Source: Longitalea luteola (GTDB taxonomy: Bacteria; Bacteroidota; Bacteroidia; Chitinophagales; Chitinophagaceae). Taken from it: a stretch of 64,000 nt of DNA. Below, one piece after another: positions 45,078 through 53,677 of the stretch; the first letter of the stretch is position 1; each line of letters opens with the position of its first letter. The stretch covers positions 62,001 to 126,000 of the forward strand of contig NZ_JAFIQX010000013.1 of assembly GCF_017356035.1 (NCBI RefSeq). Reading direction: 5' to 3'. Made by a program: the position numbers and the translations under genes. The notes beneath the pieces are model-generated. The model made no database searches. It was not told where the DNA came from and was given only the letters and a program-made list of their open reading frames with translations.

Positions 45078-45677
45078 TTACCCGCGGTTGCGTTTGCGGC
45101 TGTTAATTTCATCGCGGATAGCAATGGCCCGGATGTAATCTTCCTGTTCGAGCACCTCGTTCAACAGAGTGTTCAGCTCATCGAGCGTAAGTGTTTTTAA
45201 GTCATCAGTACCGGCAGAAGATTCGGCAGCTACCGCTTCGCGGGGCTGTTTTTTCTTGCCCGATGGATCTTCCATCAAAATACCGGCACTTTCGAGAATA
45301 TTGTCGTAGGTATAAATAGGGCATCCGAAGCGAACGGCCAGGGCCAGTGCATCAGATGTTCGGGAATCAATTTCTACAGTATCGTGCTCACTTACACAAA
45401 CAAGCTTCGAGTAAAAAATGCCTTCCTGCAGATCGCAGATCACGATCTCCTGCAGATCAATATTGAAGGCATTCATGAAATTTTTCATCAGGTCATGCGT
45501 AAGCGGCCGGCTTGGATGCATTTTTTCCAGCGCCACAGCTATTGCCTGCGCTTCAAAGCCGCCGATCACGATCGGAAGCCGGCGCAACCCGTTTACTTCT
45601 CCCAACACAACAGCGTAGGAATGAGTTTGTGTGATGCTGTGTGACAAGGCAACTATTTCCAACTCTATTTTCTTCAT
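45078..45677 (-). CDS. bifunctional nuclease family protein (DUF151 plus UVR domain)
   Basis: A 199-residue cytoplasmic protein. Residues about 1-135 are the DUF151/BFN domain (LPIVIGGFEAQAIAVALEKM, RPLTHDLMKNFMNAFN and SRTSDALALAVRFGCPIYT). A linker of charged residues leads to a C-terminal UVR-like helix pair (LNEVLEQEDYIRAIAIRDEINSR, a domain that mediates protein contacts). Plant relatives are RNases/DNases linked to stress. It lies upstream of ispE on the same strand, 61 bases apart. Confidence 0.9.
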   Translation of the reverse strand: MKKIELEIVALSHSITQTHSYAVVLGEVNGLRRLPIVIGGFEAQAIAVALEKMHPSRPLTHDLMKNFMNAFNIDLQEIVICDLQEGIFYSKLVCVSEHDTVEIDSRTSDALALAVRFGCPIYTYDNILESAGILMEDPSGKKKQPREAVAAESSAGTDDLKTLTLDELNTLLNEVLEQEDYIRAIAIRDEINSRKRNRG

Positions 45678-45761
45678 AACGAAAGCACGAAACTAAGGGT
45701 TTTTATTCAAAAAATGAGCCCAAATCATTTAGCCTCATTTCATTGAATATACCGGGTTAAT

Positions 45762-46727
45762 TTATGCCATTCCTTTCAGCTTTTTTACCGCTTCCGTTAT
45801 TTTGGGTATTACTTCAAATGCATCACCCACAATACCATAATCGGCTGCTTTAAAGAAGGGGGCTTCGGGATCTTTGTTTATAACAACGATCACCTTGCTG
45901 CGGTTTACACCGGCCAGGTGCTGTATAGCGCCCGAAATGCCGACTGCAATATATAAATTAGGCGCAATAGTAAGACCGGTTTGTCCAACATGTTCATGGT
46001 GCGGGCGCCAATGTTCATCAGCCACCGGGCGGCTGCACGCGGTAGCTGCCCCTAAAGCATGGGCCAGGTTCTCGATCAAAGCCCAGTTGTCGGGGCCTTT
46101 CAGGCCACGGCCACCGCTTACCACCACTTCAGCTTCGCTTAACGGAACTTCGCCGGAGGCCTTGTTTACAGCCTTGATTTTTACTTTTGGCGCATCTACC
46201 GTAGCATTAAAAGGAGCCACTTCGGCGGTACCGCTGCCTTCTGTTACCTGGTAAGAGTTGGGATTGAGCGAAATGATCTTGATATCGGAATTGATGGTAT
46301 AGGTGGCAAAAGCTTTACCTGAAAAAACGTTTTTCTTAACCATGAAGCCATTGGCAGTTTCCGGCAGGGCAACGGCGCCGGGTACCAGTCCGGCCCTGAG
46401 GCGGGCAGCCAGGCGGGGCGCAATGGCCTTACCATCAACATTGTTTGAAAAAATGATCACTTTTGAGCCCGCAGCCTGTGCCACCTGGGCAATTACTTTG
46501 GTGAAGACCTGCGCATCGAAGTGATTGAGTGCGTCGTTTGCCACATGATGTATCTTTTTTACCCCATATTTACCAAGGGCAGCCAGTTGATCGGCAGGAA
46601 CGGCGCCTAAGACCACCCCTTCAGCAGTGGTGCCTAATTGTTCAGCGACTTTGGCGCCATAACTCAATACTTCGTAAGAAGCTTTTTTTACATGGCCATC
46701 GGCCTGATCTATAAAGACTAAAACCAT
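45762..46727 (-). CDS. etfA: electron transfer flavoprotein subunit alpha
   Basis: A 321-residue FAD-binding subunit. The C-terminal FAD domain is clear: VVSGGRGLKGPDNWALIENLA, AACSRPVADEHW, QTGLTIAPNLYIAVGISGAIQHLAG and NKDPEAPFFKAADYGIVGD. The N-terminal domain carries the family's VLVFIDQADGHVKKASYEVL start. It forms a heterodimer with EtfB and accepts electrons from acyl-CoA and other dehydrogenases. It follows etfB on the minus strand after a 174-base repeat-rich gap. Confidence 0.95.
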   Translation of the reverse strand: MVLVFIDQADGHVKKASYEVLSYGAKVAEQLGTTAEGVVLGAVPADQLAALGKYGVKKIHHVANDALNHFDAQVFTKVIAQVAQAAGSKVIIFSNNVDGKAIAPRLAARLRAGLVPGAVALPETANGFMVKKNVFSGKAFATYTINSDIKIISLNPNSYQVTEGSGTAEVAPFNATVDAPKVKIKAVNKASGEVPLSEAEVVVSGGRGLKGPDNWALIENLAHALGAATACSRPVADEHWRPHHEHVGQTGLTIAPNLYIAVGISGAIQHLAGVNRSKVIVVINKDPEAPFFKAADYGIVGDAFEVIPKITEAVKKLKGMA

Positions 46728-46730
46728 AAT

Positions 46731-46765
46731 TTGTTAATTTGATAATTAGCTAATGTGATAATGAA
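46731..46765. repeat. AATTAGCTAATGTG-type low-complexity repeat
   Basis: Plus-strand units of the type ataattagctaatgtgataatg lie between etfB and etfA, upstream of the etfA start. A reversed member of the same family is at 46872-46904. Together they could form a stem in the etfBA message. Confidence 0.45.
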
Positions 46766-46871
46766 ATACACGATCAGATTAGCAAATGGGATTTGTGATG
46801 AATAAAGAACCGAACGTACAAGTGTGCGACGCAACGGAAGTTTAATAGTTATCCAGCTGCCGGGACAATGA

Positions 46872-46904
46872 GCATATCAGCTAATTAGCACATCAGCACA
46901 TTTA
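46872..46904. repeat. low-complexity repeat ending at the etfB stop codon
   Basis: On the minus strand the sequence starts with the etfB stop (TAA) and runs as TGTGCTGATGTGCTAATTAGC-like units, shown here only as tgctgatgtgctaattagc. It is the reverse counterpart of the repeat at 46731-46765. Confidence 0.5.
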
Positions 46905-47645
46905 GATGATCTTCGCTTCTTCGTGTAGCAAACGCACCAGATCGGCGGCGTTTTCGGCCGGGATCAGTTTAACGCCCGCTTTAGCCGGTGGTAGTCCAAA
47001 GCTGGAAACAGTGGTAAGGGTATCTGCCGCAACCGGTTCCAGCACTTTTAAAGGCTTGGTGCGGGCGCCCATGATACCCTTCATGTTGGGAATACGCTGT
47101 TCGGCCATCCCTTTCTGACAGCTAACTACCACGGGTAAATTCACTTCACAAATTTCTTCGCCGCCTTCAATTTCGCGGGTAATGGTAGCAGTAGTACCAT
47201 TCAGTTCAAATTTAATGGCCAGCGATACATAGGGCATATCGAGCAGCTCGGCCACCATGCCGCCGATGGAAGAGCCATTGAAGTCGATGGTTTCCTTACC
47301 GGTAAAAATGAGGTCATAATTGCCCTGTCTGGCAACTTCCGCAATTTGGGAAGCAATATAAAAGCTATCGGTGCTGGTGGTGTTCACGCGGATGGCTTCA
47401 TCGCCACCCAGGGCCAGGGCCTTGCGGATGACCGGTTCGGCATCGGCGCCGCCTACATTTATCAGGTGTAATACAGTAGAAGGATCTTTTTCTTTCAGTT
47501 CAATAGCACGAACCAGCGCGTACCATTCGTCGTATGGATTGATGATCCATTGTACGTTGTCCTGTGCAAATTTCGTATTGTTATCAGTGAAAGCTATTTT
47601 TGCCGTTGTATCCGGCGTTTTGCTGATGCAGACTAATATCTTCAT
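46902..47645 (-). CDS. etfB: electron transfer flavoprotein subunit beta
   Basis: The ATG ending at 47645 (MKILVCISKTPDTTAKIAF) is the family's normal start; a TTG six bases upstream is less likely. The 247-residue protein has QWIINPYDEWYALVRAIELKE, GGDEAIRVN, ADEVARQGNYDLIFTGKETIDF-type AMP-binding sequence and the late RIPNMKGIMGARTKPL segment. It pairs with EtfA, encoded next. It is upstream in the operon, so both proteins are made from the etfB promoter region at about 47.7 kb. Confidence 0.95.
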   Translation of the reverse strand: MKILVCISKTPDTTAKIAFTDNNTKFAQDNVQWIINPYDEWYALVRAIELKEKDPSTVLHLINVGGADAEPVIRKALALGGDEAIRVNTTSTDSFYIASQIAEVARQGNYDLIFTGKETIDFNGSSIGGMVAELLDMPYVSLAIKFELNGTTATITREIEGGEEICEVNLPVVVSCQKGMAEQRIPNMKGIMGARTKPLKVLEPVAADTLTTVSSFGLPPAKAGVKLIPAENAADLVRLLHEEAKII

Positions 47646-47698
47646 TGGCAATCGATTTAAATTAAACTCATTGGTTGTTTATGCAACCATCATGTATA

Positions 47699-47706
47699 CA
47701 AATATA
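47699..47706 (-). promoter_or_regulatory. possible -7 box for the etfBA operon
   Basis: On the minus strand the sequence reads tatatttg, matching TAnnTTTG, about 54 bases upstream of the etfB ATG. A clear TTG element at the usual distance was not found. Confidence 0.35.
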
Positions 47707-47757
47707 AGTGCCATAAAGATACATTTTGCTATTTTATGGATTTTTTAATTGAGGAAT

Positions 47758-48069
47758 ATGGATCGCATAACCCGACTGAAGGAGTTCCTGCAGGCCACTC
47801 CGGGAGATAATTTTCTGAAACACGCACTGGCATTGGAGTATATTAAAATTGGCGATGATAAAACAGCCCGGACTGTTTTTGAGGAAATACTTGCCCAGGA
47901 CCCTGGTTATATTGGGTCTTATTATCATTTGGCCAAATTACTGGAGCGTACCGGCGACACTGAGGCAGCGATACAATGGTATGAAAAGGGAATGGAGGAA
48001 GCGCAAAAAGCAGGTGATAAACATGCTTATGGTGAGCTGAGGAGTGCGTATGAGGAACTCACTTTTTGA
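47758..48069 (+). CDS. tetratricopeptide repeat protein
   Basis: The ATG at 47758 (MDRITRLKEFLQ) is chosen over a TTG nine bases upstream. The 103-residue protein has about two and a half TPR units: NFLKHALALEYIKIGDDKTARTVFEEIL and IGSYYHLAKLLERTGDTEAAIQWYEKGM show the alternating small/large residue pattern. It is a small scaffold for protein contact. It is divergent from etfB and lies 110 bases before tilS on the same strand. Confidence 0.85.
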   Translation: MDRITRLKEFLQATPGDNFLKHALALEYIKIGDDKTARTVFEEILAQDPGYIGSYYHLAKLLERTGDTEAAIQWYEKGMEEAQKAGDKHAYGELRSAYEELTF

Positions 48070-48150
48070 TTTCTGATTTCCGATTTTGAGATTTCTGATT
48101 TTGAGAATTCTGATTTTGAGATTTCTGATTTTAAGATCTTTCGATTTGGC
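48067..48150 (+). repeat. GATTT-type repeat starting at the TPR gene stop codon
   Basis: Starting with the stop codon TGA, the plus strand runs as four to five units of GATTTC and GATTTTGAG type. The same oriented unit follows the stop codons of the nuclease gene (minus strand) and of the kup remnant (minus strand). Confidence 0.65.
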
Positions 48151-48179
48151 TCCTGTTATTTGAGACTTGAATTTTTTCC

Positions 48180-49670
48180 ATGAATCTACTCCAACGATTT
48201 CAACAATACGTTTCAGACCATCGTCTTTTTTCACCAAAGGATACGTTACTATTGGCCGTTAGCGGCGGCCTGGATTCAGTGGTGCTGTGTGAATTGTGCA
48301 AACAGGCTGGTTATTCCTTCCTAATAGCCCATTGCAATTTTAAATTAAGGGGAGCCGAGAGTGAGCGGGATGCCGCTTTTGTACAACAACTGGCGCATAA
48401 ATATAACGTGCCATTTCTGGTAAAGGAATTTGAAACGGAAGCACATGCGGAAAGCAATAAGTTATCTATACAGGAAGCAGCCAGGGAGTTAAGATATACC
48501 TGGTTTGAGGAATTGCTTGTTGGAATCCGGAAGTCAGAAGTCGGAGGTCAGCAGCCGGAGACCGCGATACGTGAAATGCGAGACGTGAAACCTGGAACCT
48601 GGAACCCGGAAACCGAAACAGGTACCGGGCAATCGGGCGATCCGGAAATTGAGAAACCCATTCATCACACACCATTCACCATTCACCATCTGCTCACTGC
48701 CCACCACCTTGACGACAACATAGAAACCATGCTCATGCATTTCTTCCGGGGAACGGGTGTGCATGGCTTACGGGGTATGTTACCAAAACAGGGCCATATC
48801 GTTCGGCCATTGCTGTTTGCCCGGAAACAGGAGCTGCAACAATTCGCCACAGAAAATAACTTGCAATGGGTAGAAGACAGTTCCAATGCCCTTGACAAAT
48901 ATTCCCGCAATTATTTTCGTCACCAGCTCATTCCATTGGTGCAGAAAATATTTCCTGAAGCAGAAAATAACCTGGCTGCCAACCTGCGCCGCTTTGCCGA
49001 AATGGAACTATTATATGAACAGGCTGTAGCGCAGCATAAGAAAAAGCTGCTGGAATATAAAGGCCAGGAAGTACATATTCCTGTACTGAAGTTGCAGCAA
49101 TCACAGCCACTGCATACCATCGTGTATGAGATCATAAAAGACTTCGGCTTCTCACCCGCACAGGCAGAGGAAGTGATCCGTTTGCTGGGTAGTGAATCGG
49201 GCCGGTATGTACAATCGGCCACGCATCGCATTATCAAAAACCGCCGCTGGCTCATCATTGCCCCCGCTGAATCGGAAGAGGCGCAAACGATAGTCATCGA
49301 TGATGAAGAGAACAAGATTGTGTTTGAGAACGGAACGCTGGCTTTTGAACAACTGGCCGGTAAGCAGGTACAGATATCCAATGATCCTTCATCAGCGTTT
49401 ATTGACCAGTCTACCATCCAGTTTCCACTGTTGTTGCGCAAATGGAAAAAGGGCGATTATTTCTATCCGCTGGGATTAAGAAAGAAAAAGAAGCTGGCCC
49501 GGTTCTTCATTGATCAAAAGCTCTCGCTCACTGATAAAGAAAAAGTGTGGGTGCTGGAAAGCAATAAAAAGATCGTTTGGGTAGTGGGGCTTCGAATAGA
49601 TGACCGGTTTAAAATAACGGATGCTACCAAACAGGTCGTTAAAATAATGTTTGAAAAGTTAGGACCCTGA
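48180..49670 (+). CDS. tilS: tRNA(Ile)-lysidine synthase with an in-frame repeat-derived insertion
   Basis: A 496-residue enzyme that makes lysidine at the wobble position of tRNA-Ile(CAU). The PP-loop LAVSGGLDSVVL is at residues 26-37, and the catalytic-domain motif LLTAHHLDDNIETMLMHFFRG follows near residue 172. TilS central and C-terminal domains follow (FYPLGLRKKKKLARFFIDQ). Between WFEELL (about residue 107) and LLTAHH, where the family normally has only a few residues, about 46 extra residues are present (near 115-170), encoded by low-complexity repeats without stops or frameshift. The enzyme must be essential, so the insertion is presumably tolerated. Confidence 0.93.
   Translation: MNLLQRFQQYVSDHRLFSPKDTLLLAVSGGLDSVVLCELCKQAGYSFLIAHCNFKLRGAESERDAAFVQQLAHKYNVPFLVKEFETEAHAESNKLSIQEAARELRYTWFEELLVGIRKSEVGGQQPETAIREMRDVKPGTWNPETETGTGQSGDPEIEKPIHHTPFTIHHLLTAHHLDDNIETMLMHFFRGTGVHGLRGMLPKQGHIVRPLLFARKQELQQFATENNLQWVEDSSNALDKYSRNYFRHQLIPLVQKIFPEAENNLAANLRRFAEMELLYEQAVAQHKKKLLEYKGQEVHIPVLKLQQSQPLHTIVYEIIKDFGFSPAQAEEVIRLLGSESGRYVQSATHRIIKNRRWLIIAPAESEEAQTIVIDDEENKIVFENGTLAFEQLAGKQVQISNDPSSAFIDQSTIQFPLLLRKWKKGDYFYPLGLRKKKKLARFFIDQKLSLTDKEKVWVLESNKKIVWVVGLRIDDRFKITDATKQVVKIMFEKLGP
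48521..48690 (+). repeat. low-complexity repeat patch inside tilS
   Basis: This segment is a chain of short degenerate units: gaagtcagaagtcgg, gtgaaacctggaacctgg and caccattcaccattcacc. The acctggaacctgg type is related to the aacctgtaacctg units that follow the tilS stop codon. It is open in the tilS frame across its whole length. Confidence 0.7.
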
Positions 49671-49700
49671 AACCTGTAACCTGAAACCTGTAACTATTTA
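49668..49700 (+). repeat. AACCTG-type repeat starting at the tilS stop codon
   Basis: The stop codon TGA is part of a run of aacctgtaacctgaaacctg units. The units resemble those inserted inside the same gene. Confidence 0.6.
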
Positions 49701-49778
49701 CCCACTCACCGATCACCATTCCTGAAGGGATTGGCAAGGCTTTAGGTAAACGACATTGGGTCACAACTTACATTCGCA

Positions 49779-50432
49779 TCAAAATCTGCTTGTAAAATTT
49801 CTTACTTTAAAAATGAATTCTTCCAGCACATGAAAATCGGAGAACAAATAACTGGTGGCAATGATAAAAGCAATACCGTATAAACCGCCAAAAATGTGCG
49901 CCGAGTGATTGATATTGCCGCCGCCGCGTTTATCGAGGTAAGAAGATATTACGATATACAGGAAACCAAAAACAAATGCCGGCAAACCCCATTGCGGGGG
50001 TAAAAATATAAGTCCGATCTTTTGCAACGGGTTCAGCATGATATACGCAAAGATCACTGCCGATACAGCGCCGGAAGCGCCCAGGCTCCTGTAATAATTA
50101 TCTGTTTTATGCTTGGCATAAGTAGGTAATAAACAGGCAAAAAGCGACGTAACATATAACAGCAGGTAAAGCAGTTTACCTTTTCCTTCAAATATGCGAA
50201 TAAAGTTGTCCTCCACATTATCGCCAAACATGTAAAAAGCATACATATTAAAGATCAGGTGGCCGTAATCGGCATGAATAAGTCCGCACGTCAAAAAACG
50301 ATACCATTGTCTGTCATGAGTAACGGCAGGCGGGTAAAAGATGAAATCGTTGAATACTTTATCGTTCGTAAATGCTGCAATAGAAACCAGTACAGTAATA
50401 ATGATAATGATCAGGGTTATGCTTAACGTCAT
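49779..50432 (-). CDS. rhomboid family intramembrane serine protease
   Basis: A 217-residue protein with six transmembrane segments. Catalytic Ser120 is in SLGASGAVSAV and the catalytic His is probably His179 in HSAHIFGGLYG. The HADYGHLIFNMYAFYMFGDNVE segment supplies the conserved N-terminal rhomboid motif. It cleaves membrane-protein substrates within the bilayer. It converges with tilS and stands alone. Confidence 0.9.
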   Translation of the reverse strand: MTLSITLIIIIITVLVSIAAFTNDKVFNDFIFYPPAVTHDRQWYRFLTCGLIHADYGHLIFNMYAFYMFGDNVEDNFIRIFEGKGKLLYLLLYVTSLFACLLPTYAKHKTDNYYRSLGASGAVSAVIFAYIMLNPLQKIGLIFLPPQWGLPAFVFGFLYIVISSYLDKRGGGNINHSAHIFGGLYGIAFIIATSYLFSDFHVLEEFIFKVRNFTSRF

Positions 50433-50754
50433 TGCTTTTTATTGATGGCCAAAAATAATAAGAAAGCGGCTATGCAGCGTCCTATCCGGAAACTGCTGTT
50501 TGCCCGCAAATATGGGGCGTATAACTTAAAACAATAGGGCAACTGGTGAATTTATTTCCCAAAAAGGAGTGTTAATTCCGGCTTTGATCCGATTTTGCGT
50601 AGTCTTACGCTGGTGTATTTCTAACATTTTATCTATTTTCATGCTCGCTAAATTGGTTACAAGCTACTGTAAATCAGATAGTCACACGTAATCTTGTGAA
50701 TAACTATTGGTTGCGGTCAGTTTTTCCTGCTGGCATGGTACGTACCTTGCTTTA

Positions 50755-50857
50755 TAGTAAATGCTATTGAGATGCATGAAAGCATAATAGCCAATTAAAA
50801 TAAGGAATTAGTCTTCATAGGTATAGAAAAGGCCCCCGATTTATCGGGGGCTTTTTC
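50755..50857 (+). ncRNA. candidate small RNA (hairpin plus intrinsic terminator)
   Basis: A stem gctatt/aatagc with an inner atgc/gcat stem (50763-50791) is followed about 40 bases later by a strong terminator. There is no ORF to which the terminator could belong. The position and orientation of a promoter are unclear, and no known RNA family was recognised. Confidence 0.3.
50826..50857 (+). terminator. Rho-independent terminator without an assigned gene
   Basis: An 8-bp stem gcccccga/tcgggggc with a 4-base loop, flanked by A residues on the left and five T residues on the right. Confidence 0.85.
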
Positions 50858-50950
50858 GTGATAGGTTGCCTGATCTTGTCTTAAAGCATCCCCGATCTCA
50901 TTTCTTTAAATAGCAATATGCGTCGCTGCGGCATTTACATGCGCCAGGGG

Positions 50951-51029
50951 AGAATTTGAAATTTGAGATTCGGATCGTATCACAGAAAGAAATCCCAAAA
51001 TCCCAAGATCGGCAATCAGAAATCGGCAA
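50951..51029. repeat. GATTT-type repeat adjoining the kup remnant stop codon
   Basis: On the minus strand, directly after the remnant's stop, the sequence runs as GATTTC, GATTGCCGAT and GGGATTTTGGGATTT units, then a reversed arm (gaatctcaaatttcaaatt). This matches the architecture of the repeat at 44951-45077. Confidence 0.6.
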
Positions 51030-51816
51030 TTATTGCCTTACCAAGGGCTGTGGCTGAACGGCGTTCACCACAACAGGATATTTTTCAATGGTCACGTTAC
51101 TGGGGTCAAGGCCAAAGTTGATGGACTCCTTTACACCCAGGTATTTGAGGTTATAATAACTTTTCATCAAAAAGTTCTTCCAGAAAGGCATGTCGTTTTC
51201 ATAGGACAAAAAGCTTTCCATGACGAGGAAGCGAAAATCACCGATCTTGCTTTCCTGGTACAATTGCTCACTTCTGTCAGATACATCCACTTCGCCTGTT
51301 TTGACCAGTTCATTTGCTACCTGTCGAAAGTAATAGTCGATCCGCGGCTCAATGCGGAAACCCAGGTTGAACTCTACAAAATAAATGTCGTCTTTCACAA
51401 CAGTGTCAACCCGGTAACGCATGGCATAGGGCTCATCCAGTACATTCACATGCACGAACCAATAGATGTCTGCGCGTTTAGGCGATTTTGACAGAATGGA
51501 ATCGATGGCCGTCTTCTCAATTTTACGCGAAGTGCCGGAACTGGTAAAACAGGATGGCACCGATGATGAGGGTTATATAACCGCCTTCTTTAATTTTTTG
51601 CAGGTTGGCGGATAGGAACGAAAGTTCTATCACGGTGAATAAACCGGTGATCAGCACAACCCATATCGTTGGTACCCGTTTGGTATACAAATAAAAATTT
51701 ATCAGCACCGTACTCATCAGCATGGTGAGGGTAACGCTTAAACCAAAGGCGGCTTCCATTCTGGTCGACTCCCTAAAGGCAGGGCGGCAATTATTACAAA
51801 ACAATTGGTAGTTCAA
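51030..51816 (-). pseudogene. KUP/HAK/KT potassium transporter remnant
   Basis: Two minus-strand frames, 51523-51816 and 51030-51560, match consecutive C-terminal parts of Kup transporters. The first has FRESTRMEAAFGLSVTLTMLM and IELSFLSANLQKIKEGGY. The second has KSPKRADIYWFVHVNVLDEP, VEFNLGFRIEPRIDYYF and IGDFRFLVMESFLSY. About 350-380 N-terminal residues (most transmembrane helices) are missing, and about 50 residues plus the frame are lost between the two parts. The remnant cannot be a functional potassium transporter. Confidence 0.85.
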
Positions 51817-51989
51817 TAACCTGCATAGATATGGAGCCGCTTAATGCATACTTCCTGCAAAATAAAAATTAGCAGGGCCGCATGGCCAGTTTTACAATAA
51901 AAGTCTACAAATTTGATAGCAGGTCCCGATTACTACCCTGCAATTTGTATAAAGGAAATGCCAAATGAATCCCCAGCAATTAAACACTT

Positions 51990-53552
51990 ATGCCATATAT
52001 AAAGATTTTGTATGCCTCCCTTCTAACATGCACCAGTATACTGGTTCTCCATGGCTGCCGGTCGGGCCAGCAAAATGCCGGCCGCGCGCCTAATATTATA
52101 ATGATATATGTAGATGACCTGGGCTATGGCGATGTAAGTTGCTATGGCGCAACTCAGGTTAAAACCCCCAATGTAGACCGGCTGGCGCAAAACGGACTTC
52201 GTTTTACAGATGCCCATTGCGCGGCCGCTACCTGTACGCCTTCGCGTTTTTCGCTGTTAACGGGCATGTATGCCTTTAGAAACAATGCCGCCGTTTTACC
52301 GGGTGATGCGCCCCTGTTGATCCCGCAGGGTATAGAAACGCTGCCATCCGTATTACAAAAGCGGGGTTATACAACCGGGGTAGTGGGTAAATGGCATTTA
52401 GGCCTGGGCATTGGTACAATCGACTGGAATAAACCTATCAGCCCGGGCCCGTTGGAAACAGGGTTCAATTACTCGTTTATAATTCCGGCTACCGTTGACC
52501 GGGTGCCATGTGTGTATGTGGAAGGCCATCATGTATATAATGCCGATCCGGCTGATCCCATCCAGGTGAGCTACTCAACCAAGATTGGTAATGAACCCAC
52601 CGGTTTAAGTAATCCCGAAATACTTAAAATGAAAGCCGATACACAGCACAGCAATACCATCATTAATGGCATAAGCAGGATCGGTTACATGGCCGGCGGA
52701 AAAAAAGCCTGGTGGCGCGATGAAGATATGGCCGATGTGTTCACGGCCAAAGCAAAAACATTCATCAATAACAATAAGAGCAAACCTTTCTTCTTATATC
52801 TGGCCCTCACAGATATTCACGTACCCCGCACGCCTCATGAACGGTTTTTGGGAAAGAGCTCCATGGGCAGAAGAGGGGATGTTATTCTCGAAATGGATTG
52901 GCTGACCGGTGAAATTACAAAAGAGATCGAGCGATTGGGATTGGAAAAGAACACCCTGATCATTTTTACCAGTGACAATGGGCCGGTGCTCGACGACGGG
53001 TATAGCGATGAAGCCGTGGAGAAAGTCGGAGATCATCGGCCTGCAGGTATGTTCCGGGGCGGAAAATACAGTGCTTTTGAAGCCGGCACCAGGGTGCCTA
53101 CCATCGTGTATTGGCCCGGCACCGTAAAACCGGGCGTGTCAAATGCCTTGTTATCCCAGGTTGACTTCATGGCATCCCTGGCTGCATTAACAGGTTCCTC
53201 ATTGGCCGATTCGGTTGGTCCTGACAGTAGAAATGTGCTGCCCGTTCTGCTGGGCGCCACTACTACCGGCCGGGATTATATGCTTGAAGAGTCATTCACT
53301 TTTTCGCTCCGCTATGAACAATGGAAATACATCATGCCGCAGAAAAATGGTACGCCAGAGTGGCTGAAAAGGAAAAGGATTGAATCTGGTTTATCACCGG
53401 AATTGCAGTTGTATGACCTCGAAACCGATCCGGCAGAAAAAAATAATGTTGCTGCTGAACATCCTGAAATCGTTCGCCGGTTACAGGCTGAACTAAAAAG
53501 AATACAATCAACACGGAAAAACCGCGACGCGGCGCAGAGTTACCCCCGCTAA
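51990..53552 (+). CDS. secreted sulfatase (arylsulfatase family) lipoprotein
   Basis: A 520-residue type I sulfatase. A short signal with lipobox Cys23 (LVLHGC) is followed by the metal-binding NIIMIYVDDLGYGDVSCYG and the formylglycine motif CTPSR at residues 82-86. Other landmarks are GVVGKWHLG, IFTSDNGPVLDDGYSD and a C-terminal ELQLYDLETDPAEKNNVA segment. The mature enzyme removes sulfate esters from glycans in the periplasm or at the surface, after maturation of Cys82 by an anaerobic or aerobic activating enzyme not in the window. Neighbours suggest a sulfated galactoside. Confidence 0.93.
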   Translation: MPYIKILYASLLTCTSILVLHGCRSGQQNAGRAPNIIMIYVDDLGYGDVSCYGATQVKTPNVDRLAQNGLRFTDAHCAAATCTPSRFSLLTGMYAFRNNAAVLPGDAPLLIPQGIETLPSVLQKRGYTTGVVGKWHLGLGIGTIDWNKPISPGPLETGFNYSFIIPATVDRVPCVYVEGHHVYNADPADPIQVSYSTKIGNEPTGLSNPEILKMKADTQHSNTIINGISRIGYMAGGKKAWWRDEDMADVFTAKAKTFINNNKSKPFFLYLALTDIHVPRTPHERFLGKSSMGRRGDVILEMDWLTGEITKEIERLGLEKNTLIIFTSDNGPVLDDGYSDEAVEKVGDHRPAGMFRGGKYSAFEAGTRVPTIVYWPGTVKPGVSNALLSQVDFMASLAALTGSSLADSVGPDSRNVLPVLLGATTTGRDYMLEESFTFSLRYEQWKYIMPQKNGTPEWLKRKRIESGLSPELQLYDLETDPAEKNNVAAEHPEIVRRLQAELKRIQSTRKNRDAAQSYPR

Positions 53553-53677
53553 TGCCGGCGTGTACGTGGCTAAAAAGCACATTAAAATCATTGTAAGCAA
53601 GTCTATTCAAATTATTGACTGAAAAGTTTATGTAAATTGTTAGCGGGATTCCTGAACAGCTGATAAATAATTATAAC

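Larger units (their letters stand above)
50433..51029. other. intergenic region, 597 bases, with a possible small RNA
   Basis: No protein gene was seen. The right half holds a hairpin at 50763-50791 and a strong terminator at 50826-50857. The far right end (50951-51029) is a GATTT-type repeat adjoining the kup remnant. Confidence 0.45.

Noticed and set aside
48534-48764. Minus-strand ORF opposite the tilS insertion
   Set aside because: It is a shadow of the repeats and of tilS codons, with no independent evidence.
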